A stretch of 10,409 bases of DNA from Myxococcales bacterium (GCA_013002645.1 JABDJF010000817.1:1-10409), one strand, 5' to 3'. Positions 1-6,701 are shown, counted from the stretch's first letter. Notes: generated from the sequence alone by a model not told the origin. Program-made: numbers and translations.

Positions 1-593
1 GCGAAGGAGACGTGGCAGGGGTTTCCTGCTTGCTATCTCACGTGAGCTACGGGGAGGACATCGTCGCCTGCGGCCAGGTGCGCACACTTCGTATCGACAA
101 GGTCCTTCTGGACGAGCTGGTGGAGCGACACCCGCCCTTCGGTGACGTGCTTCTCGAGATTCTCTGCCGCCGCCTCATCGCGACGCTCCTGCGTACCAAC
201 CCGATCTTCACCGCATTCGATGAAAACATTCGGCGGGAGATCGCCAGCTTGTTCGAAGTGCGCCGCGCCCTGGAAGGCACGAAGATCATCGAAGCGGGCA
301 AACGCGCCGACGGCCTTTACCTTCCGCTTCACGGCCGAATCGTCAGCAGGAGAGCAGACGGCGCGCGAATTGCGGAAATGGAGCTGGGGCACCCGATTGG
401 CGAGGAATCCCTTCTCATGCGAAAGCCGTCGCTCATCACGGTTCAAGCCGGAAGCGATGTTCTGTTGCTGCGCATGCCGAGTGAACGGTTCGGAGATTTG
501 CTCCTCCACCGTCCCGACGTCGTCCAGCACATTCAGGTCCTGAAGCGCCGTAGCGTAGCCCAGGGGTACGCGTTTTTGGCGGGTCGAGAATAG
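1..593 (+). CDS. Tandem cyclic-nucleotide-binding-fold protein, 3' part (5' end outside window)
   Basis: The reading frame is open to the left edge. A GTG at 12 exists, but the codons before it read EGD and continue into VAGVSCLL, which fits the middle of a cyclic-nucleotide-binding (CNB) beta-roll, so the gene almost certainly starts upstream. Numbered from that GTG, residues 1-50 are the end of a first CNB domain and 59-174 form a complete second one (NPIFTAFDE entry helix, LPLHGRIV turn, IGEESLL phosphate-cassette region, closing helix LLLHRPDVVQHI). The protein ends about 20 residues later with no helix-turn-helix, so the visible part is not a Crp/Fnr-type DNA-binding regulator. In the second domain the cassette Glu is present (GEESLL), but the Arg that normally contacts the cyclic phosphate is Ser (KPSLITV). 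The first domain lacks both (AGVSCLL, then YGEDIVA). Nucleotide binding is therefore doubtful; a protein-interaction or regulatory role is an inference. The N-terminal partner domain is not visible. Confidence 0.8.
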   Translation, partial: EGDVAGVSCLLSHVSYGEDIVACGQVRTLRIDKVLLDELVERHPPFGDVLLEILCRRLIATLLRTNPIFTAFDENIRREIASLFEVRRALEGTKIIEAGKRADGLYLPLHGRIVSRRADGARIAEMELGHPIGEESLLMRKPSLITVQAGSDVLLLRMPSERFGDLLLHRPDVVQHIQVLKRRSVAQGYAFLAGRE

Positions 594-602
594 CGCTCGA
601 GC

Positions 603-630
603 TTGACGCCTGCAATGGAGGTCATACATA
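603..630 (+). promoter_or_regulatory. Weak candidate promoter ahead of the photolyase
   Basis: TTGACG (603-608) matches the sigma70 -35 box at 5 of 6 bases. The best -10 is only TACATA (625-630), 16 bases downstream, matching 3 of 6. An 8-base palindrome GCTCGAGC (595-602) abuts the -35. The site lies in the 75-base gap between the CNB gene and the photolyase, where a promoter would be expected if the photolyase is controlled separately. The poor -10 keeps confidence low. Confidence 0.22.
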
Positions 631-668
631 CCGGACATGGACCCCGCTGGTGAAGGTTTCGAGGCAGC

Positions 669-2156
669 GTGAGGCCGGCTCCTCCCGCTCGTCTTCGCGC
701 GCTCAACGAAGCGCCCCTGCGGCCGGAGGGCAGCCACATCCTTTACTGGATGGTCGGCTTTCGAAGGCCGCGCTGGAATTTCGCGCTCGAACACGCCGCA
801 TCACTTGCGGATTCGCTAGGCAAGCCGCTCGTGGTCCTCGAAGCGCTCCGCGTTGGCTATCCCTGGGCGAGCGATCGATTTCATCAGTTCATCCTCGACG
901 GCATGCGCGCGAACGCCGGATACTTCGCGAAGAAAAACGTCTTCCATTTTCCGTACGTCGAGGCGACCGCGGGTGAAGGGCGGGGCCTTCTTTCCAAGCT
1001 CGCGGAGGACGCCTGCGTCATCGTGAGCGACGACTATCCCGCGTTCTTCATTCCACGCATGCAGGCGGCGGCGGCGTCGCGGCTGGACACGCGGGTCGAG
1101 GTCGTCGACGGCAACGGCCTGTTCCCGATCAGGGCCACCGACAAGGTCTTCAGCCGAGCCTTTGATTTCCGGCGTCACCTGCAACGCGAGCTCCCAACGT
1201 ATCTGGACACGCAGCCTCTTGCCGATCCGGTGGACGGACTAGCCCCGATCCCAGAGAAGGCGCGACAGGGCCTCGCAGCGCTCGCAGGGAAGCGCTGGCC
1301 CGGTGCGTCGGAGGACGTGCTGCTCGGAAAGACCCTCGCATCGCTATGCATCGATCACGAGGTCCCGGCCGTAGACCTGATTGGCGGCTTTAAAGCCGGA
1401 GAGGCCCGCATTCATGAGTTTTTCGCCGGAGACATCGACCGCTACGGCGAAGAGCGGAGCCACCCCGACGCACAGGTCGCGAGCGGGCTTTCTCCTTGGC
1501 TTCATTTCGGCCACGTCTCCACGCACCAAATCTTCGACGAGCTCACCAAGAACGAAGGCTGGTCGCCGGACCAACTTTCGACGAAGGTGAACGGCGCGCG
1601 CGAGGGATGGTGGGGGATGAGCTCTACGGCGGAGTCCTTCATCGACGAGCTGGTCACCTGGCGAGAAGTGGGCTTCAACATGTGCGCCCACCGCAATGAC
1701 TACGACCAATACGAGTCTCTGCCTGCCTGGGCACGCGAATCGCTCGAGCTCCACGAGAGCGACGAGCGCGCGTATCTCTACTCTCTCGAACAGCTCGCCG
1801 CCTCCGAGACCCACGATCCGATCTGGAACGCCGCGCAAACGGAGCTTCGCGAGACCGGTAGGCTCCAGAACTACCTTCGGATGCTCTGGGGCAAGAAGAT
1901 CCTGGAGTGGTCCCCGACCGCACGAGAAGCCCTCGCCACGATGATCGAGCTCAACAACAAGTACGCCCTCGATGGGCGCGACCCGAACAGCTACTCCGGC
2001 ATCTTCTGGGTCCTCGGCCGCTACGATCGCGCGTGGGGGCCCGAGCGCCCGATCTTCGGCAAGATTCGTTACATGAGCTCGGAGAATACGAAGCGAAAGC
2101 TGCGGATGTCGGCTTACCTCGACCGCTTCGGCGACCAGGCCTCGCTTCTGTCGTAG
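669..2156 (+). CDS. phr: Class II deoxyribodipyrimidine (CPD) photolyase
   Basis: This flavoprotein uses light to split cyclobutane pyrimidine dimers in DNA; it acts in the cytoplasm. The 495-residue length fits class II photolyases. The N-terminal antenna domain starts at GSHILYWMVGFRRPRWNFAL (21-40), and a LSPWLHFGHVS motif lies at 274-284. The FAD/DNA-binding half holds the class II signatures THDPIWNAAQ (381-390), LRMLWGKKILEW (403-414), LNNKYALDGRDPN (428-440) and RPIFGKIRYM (460-469). Trp386, Trp407 and Trp414 have the spacing (21 and 7 residues) of the class II electron-transfer Trp residues W360, W381 and W388 of the Methanosarcina mazei enzyme, and Asn429 matches its flavin-contacting N403. 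The GTG start follows GAGG by four bases; an in-frame stop at 651-653 leaves no earlier start, and the residues after it fit the family. It follows the CNB gene by 75 bases. Repair activity is inferred from intact motifs; a non-repair photoreceptor role is less likely. Confidence 0.95.
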   Translation: MRPAPPARLRALNEAPLRPEGSHILYWMVGFRRPRWNFALEHAASLADSLGKPLVVLEALRVGYPWASDRFHQFILDGMRANAGYFAKKNVFHFPYVEATAGEGRGLLSKLAEDACVIVSDDYPAFFIPRMQAAAASRLDTRVEVVDGNGLFPIRATDKVFSRAFDFRRHLQRELPTYLDTQPLADPVDGLAPIPEKARQGLAALAGKRWPGASEDVLLGKTLASLCIDHEVPAVDLIGGFKAGEARIHEFFAGDIDRYGEERSHPDAQVASGLSPWLHFGHVSTHQIFDELTKNEGWSPDQLSTKVNGAREGWWGMSSTAESFIDELVTWREVGFNMCAHRNDYDQYESLPAWARESLELHESDERAYLYSLEQLAASETHDPIWNAAQTELRETGRLQNYLRMLWGKKILEWSPTAREALATMIELNNKYALDGRDPNSYSGIFWVLGRYDRAWGPERPIFGKIRYMSSENTKRKLRMSAYLDRFGDQASLLS

Positions 2157-2220
2157 CGGTCGCGAGAGCGCCTCGCTGCTTCAGGGGCTATGTTGCCTCA
2201 CGGACGCGTTCCATGCGCTA

Positions 2221-2988
2221 ATGAGGTCGATGCCCGATGCAGACTATCTCGAACCTGCCGGGGGCCTGCTCCGGGAGGTGATGGACGCGCACGGGGGGTT
2301 CGCTGCCTGGAACGGGGCCAGGGCCGTTCGCACGGTGATGTCGACCGGCGGGGCCCTGTTCTTGATGCGGACGACCCGGGATGCATTTCATCAGACCGAA
2401 GTCGTGGTCGATCTACACTCGCCCAAGACCGAGATTCGGGACTTTCCGCGGGGCGGGCAAACGGGGTTTTTCACGCCAAGCCGCGTGTGGATCGAGGATC
2501 GCGACGGCCAGGTGTTGGCGGAGCGAGATGACCCGCGCGCGTCGTTCAGTCGAATGCGAAAGCAGCTGCATTGGGATCATCTCGATTCGGTCTACTTCTC
2601 CGGATACGCGGTGTGGAACTACATCACCGCGCCCTATTTGCTGTGCCGCGGCGACGTGACCATCGATGAAGGCGCATCATGCGTCGACAAAGGCCGGACC
2701 TGGCGCGGTCTGACGGCGACGTTTCCAGAACCTGTCCCTACGCACAACGAGAAGCAGGTGTTCTACTTCGACGAGCGGGCGCGCCTTCGTCGCCACGACT
2801 ACCACGCGGAGGTCATCGGCCCCTACGCGGTTGCGTCGCACTACTGCGACGATCACATCAAGTTTGGCAAGGCAGTCTTTCCCACTAGGCGCAGGGTCGT
2901 CCCCCGAATCAGAAACGGCAGGACACTTCCGTTCCCCACTCTCGTGTGGATTCGGGTCCACGAAGCGGCTCTGCAAAGCAGCCTCTAG
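2221..2988 (+). CDS. Conserved protein of unknown function, 255 residues
   Basis: I know of no named domain or assigned function for this protein, although its layout resembles a family of uncharacterised bacterial proteins of about 250 residues. Visible blocks are AHGGFAAW (23-30), FTPSRVWIEDRDGQVLAERD (84-103), a strongly aromatic segment YFSGYAVWNYITAPYLL (125-141), QVFYFDERARLRRHDY (179-194), ASHYCDDHIKFG (205-216) and FPTRRRVVPR (220-229). The alternating strand pattern and the GG, GQ turns suggest a mainly beta protein. There is no signal peptide or membrane segment, so it is probably cytoplasmic. The start is uncertain: ATG 2221 has no clear ribosome-binding site, and ATG 2230 lies three bases after GAGG. 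The gene follows the photolyase by 64 bases in the same direction and may be read from its transcript. Its stop TAG shares the CTAG at 2985-2988 with the convergent gene. Confidence 0.8.
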   Translation: MRSMPDADYLEPAGGLLREVMDAHGGFAAWNGARAVRTVMSTGGALFLMRTTRDAFHQTEVVVDLHSPKTEIRDFPRGGQTGFFTPSRVWIEDRDGQVLAERDDPRASFSRMRKQLHWDHLDSVYFSGYAVWNYITAPYLLCRGDVTIDEGASCVDKGRTWRGLTATFPEPVPTHNEKQVFYFDERARLRRHDYHAEVIGPYAVASHYCDDHIKFGKAVFPTRRRVVPRIRNGRTLPFPTLVWIRVHEAALQSSL

Positions 2989-3458
2989 ATCGTGAGCTGA
3001 CCGGAACGCAGCAGGTACGCCAAGCGCTTGCGTTGGTCCGGGTCCAGCATTTCGTGGGTCTTTTCCAAGGTCGTGAGGACCTCCTCTTTGAGACGCTCGG
3101 CGGCTTCGACCCGCGCACTCAGCGCCTCGGTCGCGTGCGCCTTGTTGAACTCATCCCCCTCCACAGCGTCGGCAATGCCAGCAATGCTTCGTTGCTCGTC
3201 GAGCCGGGCCTGCGCCCGCTCCGTCTTGAGCAAATTGAGAATACCCGCCAAGACGTCGATCTGCTCGTCATCGAGGTCGAGCCGGTGCGCCATGTAACGA
3301 AGCGGCCGACGGACCCCAAAGCCCGACGCCTGAGCGCCGGAATGCCCGTGCGAACGCCGATGCCGTCGCCAGCCCTCGGGGCCGCATTCGGACACGCGCT
3401 CCTCGCCACCACGATCTTCCTTCGAACGCTTCCATCGATAATAGAAACCTGGATGCAT
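2985..3458 (-). CDS. Small helical Spy/CpxP-like (heavy-metal-sensor-like) protein
   Basis: The protein has 157 residues. A basic, His-containing N-terminus (MHPGFYYRWKRS, then HRRSHGHS at 33-40) is followed by a charged alpha-helical region at about 50-150. Two LTxxQ-like motifs bracket the helices: LDLDDEQ (60-66) and LDPDQRKRLAYLL (138-150). This arrangement recalls the Spy/CpxP/CnrX fold of periplasmic chaperones and metal sensors. Unlike those proteins it shows no signal peptide or transmembrane anchor, so a cytoplasmic location is the simpler reading and the chaperone role is only an analogy. The ATG at 3458 is well supported: TAGGAG (3465-3470 on this strand) lies six bases upstream. 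The gene follows the DUF1552 gene by 141 bases in the same direction, with its own candidate promoter and leader hairpin in the gap. It converges on and overlaps the 255-residue gene by four bases. Confidence 0.78.
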   Translation of the reverse strand: MHPGFYYRWKRSKEDRGGEERVSECGPEGWRRHRRSHGHSGAQASGFGVRRPLRYMAHRLDLDDEQIDVLAGILNLLKTERAQARLDEQRSIAGIADAVEGDEFNKAHATEALSARVEAAERLKEEVLTTLEKTHEMLDPDQRKRLAYLLRSGQLTI

Positions 3459-3464
3459 TTTGTA

Positions 3465-3470
3465 CTCCTA
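3465..3470 (-). promoter_or_regulatory. Ribosome-binding site of the Spy/CpxP-like gene
   Basis: TAGGAG on the minus strand lies six bases (TACAAA) before the ATG at 3458. This is one of the clearest Shine-Dalgarno sequences in the window, and it fixes the start of the gene. Confidence 0.65.
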
Positions 3471-3473
3471 ACG

Positions 3474-3497
3474 GCTCGGGGCTCGTCGCTCCCGAGC
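3474..3497 (-). repeat. 7-bp inverted repeat: leader hairpin just upstream of the RBS
   Basis: GCTCGGG (3474-3480) and CCCGAGC (3491-3497) are perfect complements around a 10-base loop, giving an all-but-one G/C stem. Read on the minus strand, the hairpin would end three bases before the TAGGAG ribosome-binding site of the Spy/CpxP-like gene. There is no T-run after it on either strand, so it is not a standard intrinsic terminator. A role in mRNA stability, processing or translation is an inference; in GC-rich DNA a stem this short can arise by chance. Confidence 0.4.
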
Positions 3498-3538
3498 GGG
3501 TTCAAAGGGCGGGCAAATCGCCACGCCCCGTCGAGGAG

Positions 3539-3567
3539 ACTGTAGGGATCTCGGAGATCGTTGGCAA
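3539..3567 (-). promoter_or_regulatory. Candidate promoter with a palindrome in its spacer, upstream of the Spy/CpxP-like gene
   Basis: On the minus strand, TTGCCA (3562-3567; 5 of 6 to the -35 consensus) is separated by exactly 17 bases from TACAGT (3539-3544; 4 of 6 to the -10). The spacer carries a perfect inverted repeat, GATCTC-C-GAGATC (3547-3559), where a bound repressor or spacer-distorting activator would control access of RNA polymerase. Transcription would begin near 3532, giving a leader of about 74 bases that includes the hairpin at 3474-3497. This would let the small gene be expressed independently of the DUF1592/DUF1552 pair. Confidence 0.42.
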
Positions 3568-3599
3568 GGGGGGAAGAGCCGTGAGCTGCTGGACGCAGC

Positions 3600-4973
3600 T
3601 CAGCGTACGAGGTCGAGGTGCCCGTTGAAGTCACCCATGTCGCCGAACGCGTCACCCATGCCCATGGCGCGACTGACGGTGCTGTACAGGTCGACGTCGG
3701 AGCGCCCGTCGTAGTCGAAAATGCCGTTTTGGATTCGGCCGCCACCGCCCGCCAACCAATAGGTCATGTAGTCGACGTGGTGCTGGTTGTCGTTCGCGGT
3801 GCCGAGCTCGGTCCCAATGAGGACCACCGTGTTGTCGAGGACCGTGCCACCATCCGGATCGGGCCAACTGGGGTCGTCGAGCCCGGCAAGGAAGTACGCA
3901 ACTTTGTCCATCAGCCAACGGACGCAGATGTCGAACCCGTTTTCGTTCGCGCGTGTCCAGGGGTGAGCGAGGATGTGCGGACTCTCGTCGATGCCCTGGG
4001 CTCGCAGCTCTGGAATCGGGTAGCGATCGCCTCCACCGGAGCAGCCCATCGTGCCGAAGCGAGTCACCCCGCAGCGAAGCGCCATCGCGTACAGGTCCGA
4101 GTTGAGCTCCCAAACTTCGTTCCAGTTCGCGCCGCCCGAGCCGTAGTAGAAGCTGTCGTCCCCCGGGCACAAGGCGGCCGTGCAGGCCTGACTTGGGTTG
4201 AGATCGGGCGGCGCCGCGGGTGCGTCGCAGCTCTCCGGAGGCATCGTCTGGTCGATTTCGAGGGAGCGCCGCTCGAGGGAGCGCACCAGGTCGAGGTGAT
4301 CAGCGATGAGCGCGCGAACCCCGACGCTATAAGGAGATCGCTCGCTGGACAGTTCCTGGTACTGCTCGACCACCGAGTCGAGCACGCTGTTGCGGTAGCG
4401 AATCTCACGCTGCTCCGCGGGGCTGAGACCGTCCGCATCGGGAGGCATGAAGCTGCCAAAGATCGCGTCGAACACGTCGAGGGGCCGAAGGACCTCATCG
4501 TTGGGCTGATTGACACCGCGCCAGCTGTGGAACCAGCGAGTCGCCGGGTTTCCGCCGGTCACGTGGGTGTGCATGTTGACGTTGAGCAGAAGCGAGCCGG
4601 GCGCATGGGTTTGGTGCGCCTTGCTGTCGAGTGACTCGCCACCCGCCGTGGACTCGCTCGGCGCGGGCATGCCTTTGCCAAACCGGGCCGTCCCCTTGTA
4701 GTGCAGAGCTGCGCCGCCACCTTCGTTCAGCTGCAAACCGCGAATCATCGCCAGCTTCGATTGAAAAGGAGCCAGCGGCGCGATCACGTTTCCGCCGTAG
4801 CCGTTCTGAACGAACTTCTTTGGCATCCCGTTTCCGAAGAACAGGGAGATGTAGCGGGGCGGCGTCACCCCTGGAGCCGCCGCGGCAAAACGGGTCATCG
4901 TGGCTGCGAGCGGAAGGCCGATCGCGACACTGCCCGCGCCGTGAATGAAGTGCCGTCGCGTCAGCTTGCTCAT
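3600..4973 (-). CDS. Tat-exported DUF1552 family protein
   Basis: The protein has 457 residues and belongs to the uncharacterised DUF1552 family (Pfam HXXSHH). Residues 1-34 form a twin-arginine signal: TRRHFIHG (5-12), then a hydrophobic stretch and an Ala-rich cleavage area, so it should be exported folded. The mature part starts with a typical PPRYISLFFGNGMPKKF block (38-52), continues with LNVNMHTHVTGGNPATRWF (130-148) and RPLDVFDAIFGSF (163-175), and ends with VLDNTVVLIGTELGTANDN (378-396), HHVDYMTYWLAGGGG (398-412) and the C-terminal SRAMGMGDAFGDM region. Where the family usually has HXXSHH, this protein has HILAHP (333-338), keeping only the first two His. Six Cys in the mature chain (249, 264, 269, 301, 311, 350) could form disulfides. 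The start ATG overlaps the stop of the DUF1592 gene (ATGA, 4970-4973), implying coupled translation and joint function. The reaction is unknown. Confidence 0.92.
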   Translation of the reverse strand: MSKLTRRHFIHGAGSVAIGLPLAATMTRFAAAAPGVTPPRYISLFFGNGMPKKFVQNGYGGNVIAPLAPFQSKLAMIRGLQLNEGGGAALHYKGTARFGKGMPAPSESTAGGESLDSKAHQTHAPGSLLLNVNMHTHVTGGNPATRWFHSWRGVNQPNDEVLRPLDVFDAIFGSFMPPDADGLSPAEQREIRYRNSVLDSVVEQYQELSSERSPYSVGVRALIADHLDLVRSLERRSLEIDQTMPPESCDAPAAPPDLNPSQACTAALCPGDDSFYYGSGGANWNEVWELNSDLYAMALRCGVTRFGTMGCSGGGDRYPIPELRAQGIDESPHILAHPWTRANENGFDICVRWLMDKVAYFLAGLDDPSWPDPDGGTVLDNTVVLIGTELGTANDNQHHVDYMTYWLAGGGGRIQNGIFDYDGRSDVDLYSTVSRAMGMGDAFGDMGDFNGHLDLVR

Positions 4974-6625
4974 GGAGCCACCTCGACGAGCTGAAAGTCC
5001 GGGTGCGTCGCGATGGCTGCGATGAGCGCGCGGTAGCTGCGACCACTCTCGACGAAGTCAGCGTAGACCTCGGAAAGCAGGTCGACGTCATTCGAACCCA
5101 TCGTGCGCCCGTACGCATGCTGCACGCTCTTCTCGACGGCACAACGTGCGACGTTCTCGCTGCCGCCGAGCCCGGCTGCGAACTCTTCGACGTCGCCGTA
5201 GTCAAAGCTCAAATCACCTAGGTCGACCCGGCCTCCGCCTGGCAGCGAATTGCCAAACTCGTCCTCGGTGATGTGCTGACCTGCCGAACCGTACTGCTCG
5301 AACGCCAAGCCGAACGGATCGAAGCGCGCGTGGCAACCGAGGCACAGCGGCTGCTCGCTTTGAATCGCAAAGCGCTCACGCTGACTCAGCCCGCTGGTCT
5401 CTGGGACGGCAACCTCTGCGATTGCATCCTGTAGCTCTGGCGTATCCGGTGCGGCAACGCTCTCGCAGAAGAGATCGTTCAAGACGAAAAGCCCACGATC
5501 GATCATCGAGCTGCTGGGATTGATCGTGCGCGCGGCAAGCACGCTTGCGTTGGTGAGAAAGCCGATGCGCTCGGGCACGGCGCCGAGGTCATAGTTGGTG
5601 AATCCGGGCTCCGAGGGGGTGAGGCCGTAAAAACTGGCAAGCTCCCCCGAGAGCTCGGCGCTCTTCTCCGTGAACGCCCGCATGAAGTCGGCGTCTTCCT
5701 CCCACACGAGCCGCTCGAAGAGCCGATACGTTTCCTCCTTCATGTCGGCACCAAGGTCAAAGGAGTCCGGGATCGCGTCGAGGTAAAGCCACTGCTCGAT
5801 GTACTGCCGAAAGGCGCGGCGCGCGCGAGGGTGGACGAGGAGCCGTTCGACCTGTGCCTCGAGATTCGAGCTCAGCTCACCGTTCGCAGCGAGATCCAAC
5901 AGCGTCTGATCCGGCGCGGCGTTCCAAACCAAGAACGATAGCCGCGTCGCGAGCTCGAACGAATCGACCTGGCGCGCGTCTCCAGCGTTGCTCCCTGCTT
6001 GCGATTCGAGCCGATAGAGAAAGTGTGGGGACTGCAACATCGCTCGCATCACCAGCGCCGCACCCGCTTGAAAGCCCTCGCCCTCTTCTTGGGCCACCGC
6101 GAACAGCCGCGAGTAGAGCTCGCGGTCGGCGTCGGTGACGGGACGGCGAAACAAGAGCAGTCCGACCCCATTCACAAAGGCGTCGTAGCAATCGTCCCGC
6201 ATCGCGGTGCAGCTCGAGTATCGTGACACCAGGCCTGCGACGTCGGCCTGAGTAACCGCGTCGTTCGCAATGGCGTCATAGGCGTTCACGCGTGCCGGGC
6301 TCAAAAGGAGATCCAACGACGAGTTCCGAAACCCCTGTGGCACTCGCTCATCGCGCGGCAAATCGTAGTCGTCCGCACTCACCGTGACTCCCAAGACCAC
6401 CTCGACCGAGTTCACGTACTCTTCCCGATTGAGCCGCCGCCCGACCGCAGGCCCCAGGCTGACTTTCCTGGCGTCAGGCCCAGCGAGGTCTCGCGGATCC
6501 GCGTAGGAATCGCCGCCCGCGATCTGGCCCTGGCACGCCATGAGATGAGGGACGCCAAGCATCGCAAGGGCCTGCAGCACCCCGAGCGCGAATGCCTGTC
6601 GTTCAAATCGCCCCGACCTATGCAT
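4970..6625 (-). CDS. DUF1592/DUF1588 multidomain lipoprotein with a c-type heme motif
   Basis: From the ATG at 6625 the protein has 551 residues. MHRSGRFERQ, then a hydrophobic stretch ending LMAC, is a plausible lipoprotein signal with lipid-bearing Cys31. The known domain series follows: DUF1587 (RRLNREEYVNSV, 63-74), DUF1595 (FVNGVGLLLFRRPVTDAD, 150-167), DUF1592 (FELATRLSFLVWNAAPD, 223-239), DUF1588 (RIGFLTNASVLA from 353 to about 450) and DUF1585 (VARCAVEKSVQHAYGR, 492-507, to the end). CLGCHARFDPFG (428-439) contains the CXXCH heme-attachment motif, as in other members, so a single-heme exported electron-transfer protein is likely; the substrate is unknown. A longer reading from ATG 6691 adds 22 residues. 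I prefer 6625 because AGGGTGG precedes it by six bases, the signal peptide then begins correctly, and a candidate promoter lies across 6691. It overlaps the DUF1552 gene by four bases, a pairing known in Myxococcota. Confidence 0.92.
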   Translation of the reverse strand: MHRSGRFERQAFALGVLQALAMLGVPHLMACQGQIAGGDSYADPRDLAGPDARKVSLGPAVGRRLNREEYVNSVEVVLGVTVSADDYDLPRDERVPQGFRNSSLDLLLSPARVNAYDAIANDAVTQADVAGLVSRYSSCTAMRDDCYDAFVNGVGLLLFRRPVTDADRELYSRLFAVAQEEGEGFQAGAALVMRAMLQSPHFLYRLESQAGSNAGDARQVDSFELATRLSFLVWNAAPDQTLLDLAANGELSSNLEAQVERLLVHPRARRAFRQYIEQWLYLDAIPDSFDLGADMKEETYRLFERLVWEEDADFMRAFTEKSAELSGELASFYGLTPSEPGFTNYDLGAVPERIGFLTNASVLAARTINPSSSMIDRGLFVLNDLFCESVAAPDTPELQDAIAEVAVPETSGLSQRERFAIQSEQPLCLGCHARFDPFGLAFEQYGSAGQHITEDEFGNSLPGGGRVDLGDLSFDYGDVEEFAAGLGGSENVARCAVEKSVQHAYGRTMGSNDVDLLSEVYADFVESGRSYRALIAAIATHPDFQLVEVAP

Positions 6626-6671
6626 GCTGGACCACCCTGATGGGTTAATGTGAACTGTGGCTGGAGCAGAA

Positions 6672-6701
6672 TCAATAGCCCTTGCTGTCATTCCCTGTCA
6701 C
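6672..6701 (-). promoter_or_regulatory. Candidate promoter of the DUF1592-DUF1552 operon
   Basis: On the minus strand GTGACA (6696-6701; 5 of 6 to the -35) is 18 bases from TATTGA (6672-6677; 3 of 6, including the opening TAT). Transcription would start near 6665, about 40 bases before ATG 6625. If correct, it excludes the upstream ATG at 6691 as the start. The -10 is weak. Confidence 0.28.

Noticed and set aside
621..644. GGTC...GACC inverted repeat between the CNB and photolyase genes
   Set aside because: The arms are only four perfect bases with a long loop and a bulge when extended; too weak to call an operator or terminator.
33..794. 253-codon open frame on the minus strand
   Set aside because: It lies antisense to the CNB-domain protein and the photolyase start, with no family resemblance or convincing ribosome-binding site.
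2162..2176. GCGAG/CTCGC inverted repeat after the photolyase gene, as a terminator
   Set aside because: It has only a 5-bp stem and no T-run; stems like this are common by chance at this base composition.
2946..3545. 199-codon open frame on the plus strand across the Spy/CpxP-like gene
   Set aside because: The minus-strand gene has a strong RBS and coherent helical motifs; the plus frame has neither.
3618..4634. 338-codon open frame on the plus strand, antisense to the DUF1552 gene
   Set aside because: It is fully covered by the clearly recognisable DUF1552 protein; its translation is Val/Arg/Ala-rich without motifs, as expected of an antisense frame in GC-rich DNA.
6626..6691. 22-residue N-terminal extension of the DUF1592 protein from ATG 6691
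   Set aside because: It would bury the lipoprotein signal behind an unrelated polar segment; ATG 6625 has a better-spaced RBS.
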